Source: Rhodospirillaceae bacterium (GTDB lineage Bacteria > Pseudomonadota > Alphaproteobacteria > Rhodospirillales > Rhodospirillaceae). From it: DNA of 64,000 nucleotides. The stretch lies in the NCBI GenBank assembly GCA_020852595.1, contig JADZAK010000036.1, forward strand, positions 28,386 through 92,385, in the 5' to 3' direction. Of this stretch, positions 16,456-24,663 are shown piece by piece. The position numbers and the translations under genes are program-made. Every line of letters starts with the position of its first letter. The stretch's first letter is position 1. The notes below the pieces were generated by a model, which did not search any database, was not told the DNA's origin, and saw nothing but the letters and a program-made list of their open reading frames with translations.

Positions 16456-19395
16456 ATGAATACGGTTGTACGTCCTACGCGCTCGCGTTCGGCGCTGTCG
16501 TTGCTGACGCTCGCCTGTCTTGGTTCCACCTGTCTGAGCGGCGCGGCCTTCGCGCAGGCGCAGCAAGCACAGGCGCCGGCGGCAGTCGACGAAATCGTCG
16601 TCACCGGCACGCGCGTCGTGCGCGACGGTTACGAAGCGCCGACCCCGGTCTCGGTGATCGGGATCGAGCAGCTCGAGAACCAGGCCACCTCGAATCTCGC
16701 CGATTCCATCAACCAGCTCCCGACCCTCGTCGGCAGCTCGACCCCGCAGGGCTCGGTCGCCAACACCACGTCCGGCCAGGGCGCCATCAACGGCCTGTCG
16801 CTGCGCGGCATGGGCACCTCGCGCACCCTCGTTCTGCTCAACGGCCAGCGCACCGTCGGCTCGATCCTCACCGGTGTCGTCGACGTGTCCGAACTGCCGC
16901 AGACGCTGATCGAACGCGTGGACGTCGTCACCGGCGGCGCCAGCGCCGCGTACGGTTCCGACGCGCTCTCGGGCGTCGTCAACTTCGTGCTCGATACCGA
17001 TTTCACCGGCTTCAAGTCGGAAGTCTCGGGCGGCATCACCACCTACGGCGATGCGCCGCAGTACAAGATCAACATGACCTATGGCACGCCGTTCGCCGGC
17101 GGCCGCGGTCACCTGCTCGTCTCCGGCGAACATTCGTGGGAAGACGGCCTGCTCATCGGCGACCGTCCGTGGAACCGCGAAGGCTGGAGCTTCATCAATA
17201 ACCCGGCCTATGGAACGGGCGCCGGCCAGAGCACCAGCGTTCCCAACATTCTGCGTGTCAACCGCACCGCCCTCGGTCCCGTCGCCAGCTGGGGCGGCAC
17301 TTTCGCCGTTCCGGCCACGCATCCGCTCTACGGCGTGTCCTTCGGTCCGGGCGGCACCCAGTACAAGCTCGCCATCGGCGATATCGTTCAGGGTCAGTTG
17401 ATGCGCGGCGGTTCGTGGGAATCGCAGCAGATCGCCCCTGTGCGCGGCGTCGCTTTCCAGCCGCAGCAGAACCGTCAGGATGTGTTCACCCGCGTCAGCT
17501 ACGACGTCAGCGACAACGTGCAGGTCTATGCGCACGCCGCTTGGGCGCACATGGGCTCCTTCTCCACGGGCGCGCCGAACTTCTTCCCGGGCAATCTTTC
17601 GCTCTCGACCGACAACGCGTTCCTGCCCGCCGAACTGCGCCCCGCGCTGCAGCCGGCCGGCGTCACGACGACGTTCCTGTTCGGCACGATGAACTGGGAT
17701 CTCGACAGCTTCCACGCCGCGTACGACCGCCGCGTGCTGCGGTTCCTTGCCGGCGCCAACGGCGATTTCGAAATGGGCGGCCAGGACTGGAAGTGGGACA
17801 TGTACCTCGGCAACGGCGAGTCCTTCGGCTCGCTGAAGTCGATCGGCGCCATGGACCGCACCCGCTATGCGCTCGCGGTTGACGCGGTGCGTAACCCGGC
17901 GACCGGCGCCATCGTCTGCCGTTCGACCCTCACCAACCCGGGCAACGGCTGCGTGCCGTACAACGTGTTCGGCATGGGCGTGAACAGCCAGGCCGCCGTG
18001 GACTATCTCCAGGGCCGCTATGCGTGGAACAACCACCGTCTCAATCAGAAGGTCGGCGCGCTCAGCTTCACCGGCAATCCGTTTGAAACCTGGGCCGGTC
18101 CGGTCTCGACCGCGTTCGGTTACGAGTACCGCGCGGAAAGCATGCGCCAGATCTCCGATCCGGAAGAGCAGGCAAATCCGACGATGTGGTTCCAGGCCGC
18201 GGGCCAGCCGTACACCGGCGGCGTGAAGGTCCACGACCTCTTCCTGGAAACCGTCGTTCCGCTCGCGAAGGACACCGAGTGGGCCTCGGCGCTCGATCTG
18301 AACGGCGCGGTGCGCGGCACGCACTATTCGACGTACGGCTGGGTCGGCACATGGAAAGTCGGCGCCACCTACAGCCCGTTCGACGATCTGCGCTTCCGCA
18401 TCACGCAGTCGCGTAACATCCGCTCGCCGACGCTGGTCGACCTGTATCAGGCCGGCTCGACGGCGCGCAGTTCCACGACCGATCCGTTCAACAACAACCG
18501 TGCCGTCAACAGCCAGACCACGACGCGCGGTAACCCAAATCTGGGTCCTGAAAAGTCCAGCGATACCGGCGTCGGCGTGGTCTATCAGCCGGGCTGGTTC
18601 CCCGGCTTCAGCGCCTCGGTCGACTACTACCGCATCAAGATCAACGGCGCGGTCAATCAGCTCGGCTCGCAGGACCTCCTGAACCTCTGCTTCCTGGGCA
18701 ACCAGGTGGCGTGCTCGACGTTCACGCGTGTGGACGTCGGTACGCCGGCCGAACAGATCAACTTCACCGTTCAGCCGCAGAACTTCGCAAGCGAACGCGC
18801 GAAGGGGATCGACTTCGAAGCCAGCTACAGCCTGCCGCTCAGCAGCGTATCTGACTCGATGGACGGCAATCTTGCCCTGCGCATGCTGGCCACACACTAC
18901 ATCTCGTACACGACGTTCAGCGGCATCCCGAACGACATCGTCATCGAGCTCGCCGGCGCTCCCGGTTCCTCGGGCAGCAACATCGGCGGCGGCGGCGGCG
19001 GTCTGCCGGATTGGCGCATCAACTCGTCGATCAACTACGCGCTTGACCCGGTGGCCGTTGGTTTCACCTTCCGCTACATCGCGGGCGGCTTGAACCAGCC
19101 GACCTGGATCGAGTGCACCACGGGCTGCCCGGTCTCGACCGGGCTGCGTACGACGGTGGACAACAACCGTGTCGCCAGCGCGTTCTTCGTCGACTTCAAC
19201 TCGTCCTACACGCTGCACCTCAGCGATACGGCCGAGACGGAGTTGTTCTTCAACGTGCGCAACCTCACCAACGCCGATCCGCCGATCGCGGTGCGTGGTC
19301 CGGGCGGTTCCAGCTGGGACTTCCCGCCCACCAACCAGGGCCTCTACGACATCATGGGCCGCATCTTCCGCGCGGGCCTCAAGTTCAAGATGTAG
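16456..19395 (+). CDS. TonB-dependent outer membrane receptor (subfamily B, copy 3)
   Basis: A 979-residue receptor with the shared signal peptide core (LACLGSTCLSGAAFAQA), TonB-box-like DEIVVTGTR, plug motifs NGQRTVGSILTG and VVTGGASAAYGSDA, and the ending RAGLKFKM. CACAAGGGAG 6 bases before ATG 16456 fixes the start; the frame continues upstream to a GTG at 16435 without a good ribosome site. A stretch around 18532-18566 is identical in DNA to 12349-12383 in copy 1, including codons unusual for these genes, which suggests gene conversion. It has its own upstream motif and is followed by a clear terminator. Confidence 0.95.
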   Translation: MNTVVRPTRSRSALSLLTLACLGSTCLSGAAFAQAQQAQAPAAVDEIVVTGTRVVRDGYEAPTPVSVIGIEQLENQATSNLADSINQLPTLVGSSTPQGSVANTTSGQGAINGLSLRGMGTSRTLVLLNGQRTVGSILTGVVDVSELPQTLIERVDVVTGGASAAYGSDALSGVVNFVLDTDFTGFKSEVSGGITTYGDAPQYKINMTYGTPFAGGRGHLLVSGEHSWEDGLLIGDRPWNREGWSFINNPAYGTGAGQSTSVPNILRVNRTALGPVASWGGTFAVPATHPLYGVSFGPGGTQYKLAIGDIVQGQLMRGGSWESQQIAPVRGVAFQPQQNRQDVFTRVSYDVSDNVQVYAHAAWAHMGSFSTGAPNFFPGNLSLSTDNAFLPAELRPALQPAGVTTTFLFGTMNWDLDSFHAAYDRRVLRFLAGANGDFEMGGQDWKWDMYLGNGESFGSLKSIGAMDRTRYALAVDAVRNPATGAIVCRSTLTNPGNGCVPYNVFGMGVNSQAAVDYLQGRYAWNNHRLNQKVGALSFTGNPFETWAGPVSTAFGYEYRAESMRQISDPEEQANPTMWFQAAGQPYTGGVKVHDLFLETVVPLAKDTEWASALDLNGAVRGTHYSTYGWVGTWKVGATYSPFDDLRFRITQSRNIRSPTLVDLYQAGSTARSSTTDPFNNNRAVNSQTTTRGNPNLGPEKSSDTGVGVVYQPGWFPGFSASVDYYRIKINGAVNQLGSQDLLNLCFLGNQVACSTFTRVDVGTPAEQINFTVQPQNFASERAKGIDFEASYSLPLSSVSDSMDGNLALRMLATHYISYTTFSGIPNDIVIELAGAPGSSGSNIGGGGGGLPDWRINSSINYALDPVAVGFTFRYIAGGLNQPTWIECTTGCPVSTGLRTTVDNNRVASAFFVDFNSSYTLHLSDTAETELFFNVRNLTNADPPIAVRGPGGSSWDFPPTNQGLYDIMGRIFRAGLKFKM

Positions 19396-19420
19396 TCGAA
19401 GCCGCGTCGTAACGACGTTT

Positions 19421-19463
19421 CCGGGCGCCCGGGCCGAAAGGCCCCGGCGCCCGGATGCTTTTT
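19421..19463 (+). terminator. Rho-independent terminator (duplicated hairpin)
   Basis: Same 15-bp hairpin with GAAA loop as at 16243, here followed by ATGCTTTTT, which supplies a T-tract. It is located 25 bases after the stop of receptor 5. Confidence 0.85.
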
Positions 19464-19639
19464 GGAATGGTTAATTTCGCTGGTCATTGTGCGTGCGGCG
19501 CGACGAAAGAGGCCGGGTCCACACCGGATTTGCATAAGCCGTATGCAGCCTTGTTCGTCGTTTCCAAAAAGTGTTTGTCAGAAATGACACATGTTGCTTC
19601 AAATCGCGGCGAGGAACGGTCGTAGCGGGTCGCCCGCGC

Positions 19640-19674
19640 TTGATATTCTTTTCCCGACCGATCATTCTGTTAAT
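19640..19674 (+). promoter_or_regulatory. Shared promoter/operator block (receptor 6 copy)
   Basis: TTGATA at 19640-19645, 17 bp, CATTCT at 19663-19668, with GACCG at 19656-19660. The 19-mer GACCGATCATTCTGTTAAT differs from the copy at 10102 in only two positions and matches the paaG copy closely. It lies about 200 bases before the ATG at 19870. Confidence 0.55.
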
Positions 19675-19869
19675 AGGGAGTTCTAAAGCCGCGCCGTGGG
19701 AAGGACGTGCCACGGGCGGAAGGAGCAACACTCGAAATCGCATCTGGCCTTCGATGGGTCGCCTCGGCGTCCCATGAGAAATGCCGTGCAATCACCACCG
19801 TCGGCAGCAATGCCATGCGGGCGGCCGCATTTGTCGACCGCACGCCTTTCTTGAAGGGGATCCTCAAGC

Positions 19870-22752
19870 ATGAAATCCGTTAGCGTTTTGAATTGGAATA
19901 AATCGCTCTTTACGCTCGCCTGCCTTGGCTCGACCTGCTTGAGCTCGCTGGCTTTTGCTCAAGCCGCGGCGCAGGCCCCGGCCGTCGACGAAATCGTCGT
20001 CACCGGTACGCGCGTCGTGCGCGACGGCTACGAAGCTCCGACCCCTGTGTCGGTCATCGGCGTTGAAACGCTGCAGAACATCGCGACTTCGAACCTCGCG
20101 GATTCCATCAACCAGCTCCCGACCCTCGCCGGCAGCTCGACGCCGTCGACTACGGCGACCACCACCACCACCGGCACGTCGGCCATTAACGGCCTCAACC
20201 TGCGCGGCCTCGGCACCACGCGTACCCTGGTGCTGCTCAACGGCCAGCGCACCGTCGGTTCGATCCTGACCGGCGTCGTGGACGTTTCCGAACTGCCGCA
20301 GAGCCTCATCGAACGCGTCGACGTCGTCACCGGCGGCGCCTCGGCCGCTTACGGTTCGGATGCGCTCTCGGGCGTCGTCAACTTCGTGCTCGACACCGAC
20401 TTCACCGGCTTCAAGTCGGAAGTCTCGGGCGGCATCACCACCTATGGCGATGCGCCGAACTACAAGATCAACGCCACCTACGGCACGCCCTTCGCCGGCG
20501 GCCGCGGTCACTTCCTGATCACCGGCGAACACGTATGGGATGACGGCCTCATCGTCATCGACCGTCCGTGGAACCGCGAAGGTCACAGCTACATCAACAA
20601 TCCGGCCTACACCGCCACCAACGGCCAGCCGCGCCTCCTGCAGACCACGAAGGTCGGCCTCAGCCCGATCATCGCGTGGGGCGGCGCGCTTAACGTGCCG
20701 AACACCCACCCGCTGTACGGCACCGCCTTCGGTCCGGGCGGCGTGCAGTACCGCATCGCGCCGGGCGACATCGTCGACGGCCCGATCATGCGCGGCGGTT
20801 CGTGGGAATCGCAGCAGGTAGCGCCGGTGCGCGGCGCCGCGCTCGTTCCGCAGCAGAACCGCCAGGACGTGTTCACGCGCGCCAGCTATGACGTCAACGA
20901 CAACTTGACCGTCTATGGCCATGCCGCGTGGGCCCACCTCGGCTCCTACTCGTCGGGCGCGCCGAACTTCTTCCCGGGCAACCTCGGTCTTCGCACGGAT
21001 AACGCCTTCCTTCCGGCGAACCTGCGCGCCGCGCTCGAGCCGGCCGGTGTGACCACCGGCTTCAACTTCGGCACCATGAACATGGACCTGGACAACTTCC
21101 GGGCCGTGTACGACCGCCGCGTGCTCCGCTTCCTCGCGGGCGCCGAAGGCAGCTTCGAAATGGGCGCGAAGGACTGGAACTGGGATATGTATCTCAGCAA
21201 CGGCGAAGCCTTCGGTTCGCTGAAGTCCATCGGCGCGATCGACACGCTCCGCTACCGCCAGGCGGCGGACGCGGTGCGCAATCCCGCCACCGGCGCCATC
21301 GTCTGCCGTTCGACCCTGACAAACCCCGGCGACGGTTGCGTGCCGCTCAATGTGTTCGGGATCGGTGTCGCCAGCCCGGCGGCGATCGACTACGTCCAGG
21401 GCCGCTACGGCTGGAACAATCAGCGCCTCAATCAAAAGGTCGCCGCCCTCAACTTCAACGGCAACCCGTTTGAAACCTGGGCCGGCCCGGTTTCGCTCGC
21501 GTTTGGTTACGAATTCCGCAAGGAAACCATGCGTCAGATCTCGGATCCCGAAGAACAAGCGGTTCCGACGATCTGGTTCCAGGGCGCTGGTCAGCCCTAC
21601 ACCGGCCGCTTCACCGTGAACGACATCTATGCCGAAACCGTCGTGCCGCTCGCCAAGGACGCGGAATGGGCCAGCTCGCTCGACGTGAACGCGTCGGTTC
21701 GCGCCACGCACTACTCCACTTACGGCTGGGTCGCGACCTGGAAGATCGGCGCCACCTACGCTCCGGTCGACGATCTGCGTCTGCGCGCCACGCGTTCGCG
21801 CAATATCCGCTCGCCGACGCTGGTCGACCTCTACCAGGCCGGCACCAGCCAGAACAACGCGGTCAGCGATCCGTTCACCAACAGCACTGTGAACTATACG
21901 TCGCGCGCGTCGGGTAACCCGAACCTGGCTGCGGAAAAGTCGAACGATCTCGGCCTTGGCGTCGTGTACCAGCCGTCGTGGTTCGAAGGCTTCAGCGCCT
22001 CGGTCGACTACTACCGCATCAACATCAAGGATGCGGTGAATCAGCCGTCGCCGAGCGAAGTTTTGAACCTCTGTTTCGCCGGCAATCAGACGGCCTGCGC
22101 CGCCGTCACCCGCACGACGCAGAACGGCGCTCCGTACCTGTTCATCCAGCAGCAGCCGCAGAACTTCGCGACCGAAAAAGCCCGCGGGATCGACTTCGAA
22201 ACCAGCTACCGCACGCCGCTGTCGGCGCTCTTCGACTCGGCGGACGGCGATATCAGCCTGCGCCTGCTCGCCACGCGTTATATCAAGTATGAGATCAACA
22301 ACGGCACCGTCGGCTCGATCATCGTCGACTACGCCGGCACCAATGGCGGCGGCAACGGCGTGCCGAAGTGGCGCCTGCAAAGCGTGCTCGGCTACAACCT
22401 CGATCCGATCAACCTCGGCCTTACCTTCCGTTACATCTCGTCGGGTAAGAACGTGGCGACGCACATCGAATGTACGTCGGGTTGCCCGACGTCGACCGCG
22501 CAGAACCTGACCACCGACAACAACACGATCAACGCGGCCTACTATCTCGACCTCAATCTCGGCTACAAGATGGAAGTCGGCGAAGCGGCCTCGTCCGAGC
22601 TGTTCCTGAACGTGCGTAACCTGTTCAACCGCGATCCGGAAATCGCCGCGCGCGGTCCGGGCGGCACGTCCTACGACTTCCCGCCGACCTCGGTCGGTGT
22701 CTACGATACCCTCGGCCGCGTGTTCCGCGCGGGCGTGCGCTTCAAGATGTAA
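19870..22752 (+). CDS. TonB-dependent outer membrane receptor (subfamily B, copy 4)
   Basis: A 960-residue receptor, the most diverged subfamily-B copy. It has a shorter signal peptide (MKSVSVLNWNKSLF... to SLAFAQA) and a Thr-rich plug insertion (STPSTTATTTTTGTSA), then the standard VLLNGQRTVGSILTG and VVTGGASAAYGSDA. It ends RAGVRFKM. GAAGGGGATCC upstream of ATG 19870 supports the start. It has its own promoter block and terminator, so it can be expressed independently. The next gene, only 100 bases on, encodes a lipoprotein amidase, a possible partner that processes the imported or surface-bound ligand (inference). Confidence 0.95.
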   Translation: MKSVSVLNWNKSLFTLACLGSTCLSSLAFAQAAAQAPAVDEIVVTGTRVVRDGYEAPTPVSVIGVETLQNIATSNLADSINQLPTLAGSSTPSTTATTTTTGTSAINGLNLRGLGTTRTLVLLNGQRTVGSILTGVVDVSELPQSLIERVDVVTGGASAAYGSDALSGVVNFVLDTDFTGFKSEVSGGITTYGDAPNYKINATYGTPFAGGRGHFLITGEHVWDDGLIVIDRPWNREGHSYINNPAYTATNGQPRLLQTTKVGLSPIIAWGGALNVPNTHPLYGTAFGPGGVQYRIAPGDIVDGPIMRGGSWESQQVAPVRGAALVPQQNRQDVFTRASYDVNDNLTVYGHAAWAHLGSYSSGAPNFFPGNLGLRTDNAFLPANLRAALEPAGVTTGFNFGTMNMDLDNFRAVYDRRVLRFLAGAEGSFEMGAKDWNWDMYLSNGEAFGSLKSIGAIDTLRYRQAADAVRNPATGAIVCRSTLTNPGDGCVPLNVFGIGVASPAAIDYVQGRYGWNNQRLNQKVAALNFNGNPFETWAGPVSLAFGYEFRKETMRQISDPEEQAVPTIWFQGAGQPYTGRFTVNDIYAETVVPLAKDAEWASSLDVNASVRATHYSTYGWVATWKIGATYAPVDDLRLRATRSRNIRSPTLVDLYQAGTSQNNAVSDPFTNSTVNYTSRASGNPNLAAEKSNDLGLGVVYQPSWFEGFSASVDYYRINIKDAVNQPSPSEVLNLCFAGNQTACAAVTRTTQNGAPYLFIQQQPQNFATEKARGIDFETSYRTPLSALFDSADGDISLRLLATRYIKYEINNGTVGSIIVDYAGTNGGGNGVPKWRLQSVLGYNLDPINLGLTFRYISSGKNVATHIECTSGCPTSTAQNLTTDNNTINAAYYLDLNLGYKMEVGEAASSELFLNVRNLFNRDPEIAARGPGGTSYDFPPTSVGVYDTLGRVFRAGVRFKM

Positions 22753-22777
22753 GCTCGCGTAACAACGAGTGATCTAC

Positions 22778-22820
22778 AATGGGCCCGATCCGGGTATACT
22801 GGATTGGGCCCATTTCTTTT
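22778..22820 (+). terminator. Rho-independent terminator
   Basis: 14-bp stem with one G-T pair (AATGGGCCCGATCC at 22778-22791 against 22801-22814), followed by TTCTTTT. It separates receptor 6 from the amidase. Confidence 0.85.
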
Positions 22821-22852
22821 CCGGCGGCGCACATCCAAGGGGGGATACACCG

Positions 22853-24559
22853 ATGAATAAGGTTCGCGTTCTTGCAACGTTAGGTCTCACAACGGCGCTC
22901 GCGCTGGTTCTGCAATCGTGTGACAAGCCCGCGCCGCAAGAACAGGCGAAAGCGCCCTTCAGCATCGTGGAAGCCTCGATCCCGGATATGCAGAAGGCCA
23001 TGCAGGAGGGCCGCACCACGTCGCGCGCGATCGTGACCGAATACCTGACGCGCATGGGCATGTACGAAGACATGCTGAACGCCGCCGTCTCGGTGAACCA
23101 CAATGCCCTGACCCAAGCCGACGCGCTCGACAAGGAACGCGCCGAAGGCAAGGTGCGTGGCCCGCTGCACGGCATCCCGGTCGCCCTCAAGGACAACATC
23201 ATGACCAAGGACGACATGCCGACATCCGGCGGCATGCTCGCCTTCAAGCATTACATGGCGCCCTATGACGCGACTCTGGTCGCCAATCTGAAAGCCGCCG
23301 GCGCGATCGTCATCGCCAAATCGACCATGAGCGAGCTCGCCGGCTGGTACGGCAGCGAGAAGCGCCCGGGCGGTTACAACGGCGCCGCCGGCCAAAGCTA
23401 TAACCCCTACGATCCGCGCGCGAACGATGACGGCACCCCGGTCATGGAAGTCGCCGGATCGAGCTCGGGCGTCGGCGTGGCCGCGAACCTGTGGGCCGCG
23501 AATGTCGGCACGTCCACGGGCGGCTCCATCGAAGCTCCGTCCAACGCCAACATGCTCGTCGGCTTGCGCCCGTCCACGGGGCGTATCAGCAGATACGGTA
23601 TCGTGCCGCTCACCCTCGATCAGGACACCGCCGGCCCGATGACCAAACATGTGGTGGACGCCGCCATCATGCTCGGCGCCATGGAAGGCGCCGCCGTGGA
23701 TCCCAACGATCCGCGCACCTCCGAGTGCACGCCGCCGGCGAACCGCGATTACACGCCGTTCCTGAAAGCCGACGCCCTCAAGGGCGCCCGCATCGGGATT
23801 CCGCGCGCCGGTCTCATCACCGCGCACACCTATCCCGGTAAAGCGCGCCCGTTTCCGGGCCTGAAGCCCGCCGAACTTGAGACCATGGAAGGGGCCATCG
23901 CGGCCCTGAAGGCGGCCGGCGCCGACGTCGTCGATCCGGCGGACCTGCCGAGCATGGTCGCGACCGATCCGCAGAAGAACATCTCCGCGCACTTCATCTG
24001 TCAGCTCGCCACCGACGGCAAAGCGCCGGATGACTACTGCTCGAACGTGCTGCGCTACGGCATGAAGCGCGACTTCAATCTGTGGCTGGCGTCTCTCGAC
24101 GACAAAGCCCCGGTCAAGACCTTCAAGGAGTTCCTGGCCTGGAACACGGCGCACGCGGCCGACGGCGCTATCCGCTACGGCCAATCGCGCCTCGAAGCCG
24201 CCGAAGCCGTCGATCTGGAAAAGGAAAAGGCGCGCTATGAAAGGAACCGCGCCGAAGACCTGGTGCTGACGCGTGAGGAAGGCCTCGACGCCGTCATCGC
24301 CGCGGGCAAGCTCGACGCCATCATGTTCCCGGAAGCCGGTGGCGCCAACTACGCCACGAAGGCGGGTTATCCCATCGTCGTCGTGCCGTTCGGCCTCGTG
24401 CCCAACGATAACCCGGGCGCGAAGGGCTCCGAGGAGCGCGTGAAGCCCTTCGGTGTCAGCTTCGTGGGCGGCCATTGCGAGGACCCGAAAGTTCTCGGGA
24501 TCGCTTACGCTTTCGAACAGGCCACCAAGAAGCGCGTGCCGTCCAAGCACACGCCGTAA
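22853..24559 (+). CDS. Amidase-signature family lipoprotein
   Basis: A 568-residue amidase-signature hydrolase that cleaves C-N amide bonds. The N-terminus has a lipobox (ALVLQSC, Cys23), so the enzyme is probably anchored in the periplasm or outer membrane. The Ser-cisSer-Lys triad is visible: Lys113 in VALKDNI, cis-Ser within the AGSSSGVG run (residues 203-205), and nucleophile Ser225 in TSTGGSIEAPS. The spacing between the two Ser motifs is about two residues shorter than usual. AAGGGGGGATAC upstream of ATG 22853 selects this start over the longer frame from 22769. Substrate is unknown; candidates are aryl amides or peptide amides delivered with the neighbouring receptors. Confidence 0.9.
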   Translation: MNKVRVLATLGLTTALALVLQSCDKPAPQEQAKAPFSIVEASIPDMQKAMQEGRTTSRAIVTEYLTRMGMYEDMLNAAVSVNHNALTQADALDKERAEGKVRGPLHGIPVALKDNIMTKDDMPTSGGMLAFKHYMAPYDATLVANLKAAGAIVIAKSTMSELAGWYGSEKRPGGYNGAAGQSYNPYDPRANDDGTPVMEVAGSSSGVGVAANLWAANVGTSTGGSIEAPSNANMLVGLRPSTGRISRYGIVPLTLDQDTAGPMTKHVVDAAIMLGAMEGAAVDPNDPRTSECTPPANRDYTPFLKADALKGARIGIPRAGLITAHTYPGKARPFPGLKPAELETMEGAIAALKAAGADVVDPADLPSMVATDPQKNISAHFICQLATDGKAPDDYCSNVLRYGMKRDFNLWLASLDDKAPVKTFKEFLAWNTAHAADGAIRYGQSRLEAAEAVDLEKEKARYERNRAEDLVLTREEGLDAVIAAGKLDAIMFPEAGGANYATKAGYPIVVVPFGLVPNDNPGAKGSEERVKPFGVSFVGGHCEDPKVLGIAYAFEQATKKRVPSKHTP

Positions 24560-24663
24560 TCTGAAAGGCGCTCTGCCGTCCGGGCCCGCCCGAAGCCGTT
24601 CCTGCTTTCCGGCTGGAATCATATACGATTTGCGGGCTACCTTGAGCCCCTCCTGGAGGTTCA

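Larger units (their letters stand above)
19396..19869 (+). other. Gene-free region between receptors 5 and 6
   Basis: These 474 bases contain the terminator of receptor 5, then the shared promoter/operator block (19640-19674). A leader of about 190 bases follows, with a small perfect hairpin ATGCGG-GCGG-CCGCAT at 19815-19830. Open frames here have no ribosome site or recognisable product, and I see no RNA-family signature. Confidence 0.5.

Noticed and set aside
10360..16580. Lipobox-like CLGSTCLSG in the signal peptides of three receptors
   Set aside because: The Cys positions do not form a proper LxxC cleavage site at the end of the hydrophobic core, and a normal AFAQA cleavage site follows.
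387..19218. Very long minus-strand open frames (up to 968 residues) opposite the receptor genes, for example 10369-13275, 13365-16325 and 16402-19218
   Set aside because: They mirror the receptor frames in GC-rich DNA, have Arg/Ala/Asp/Val-heavy composition, no ribosome sites and no recognisable domains; the plus-strand receptors explain the DNA fully.
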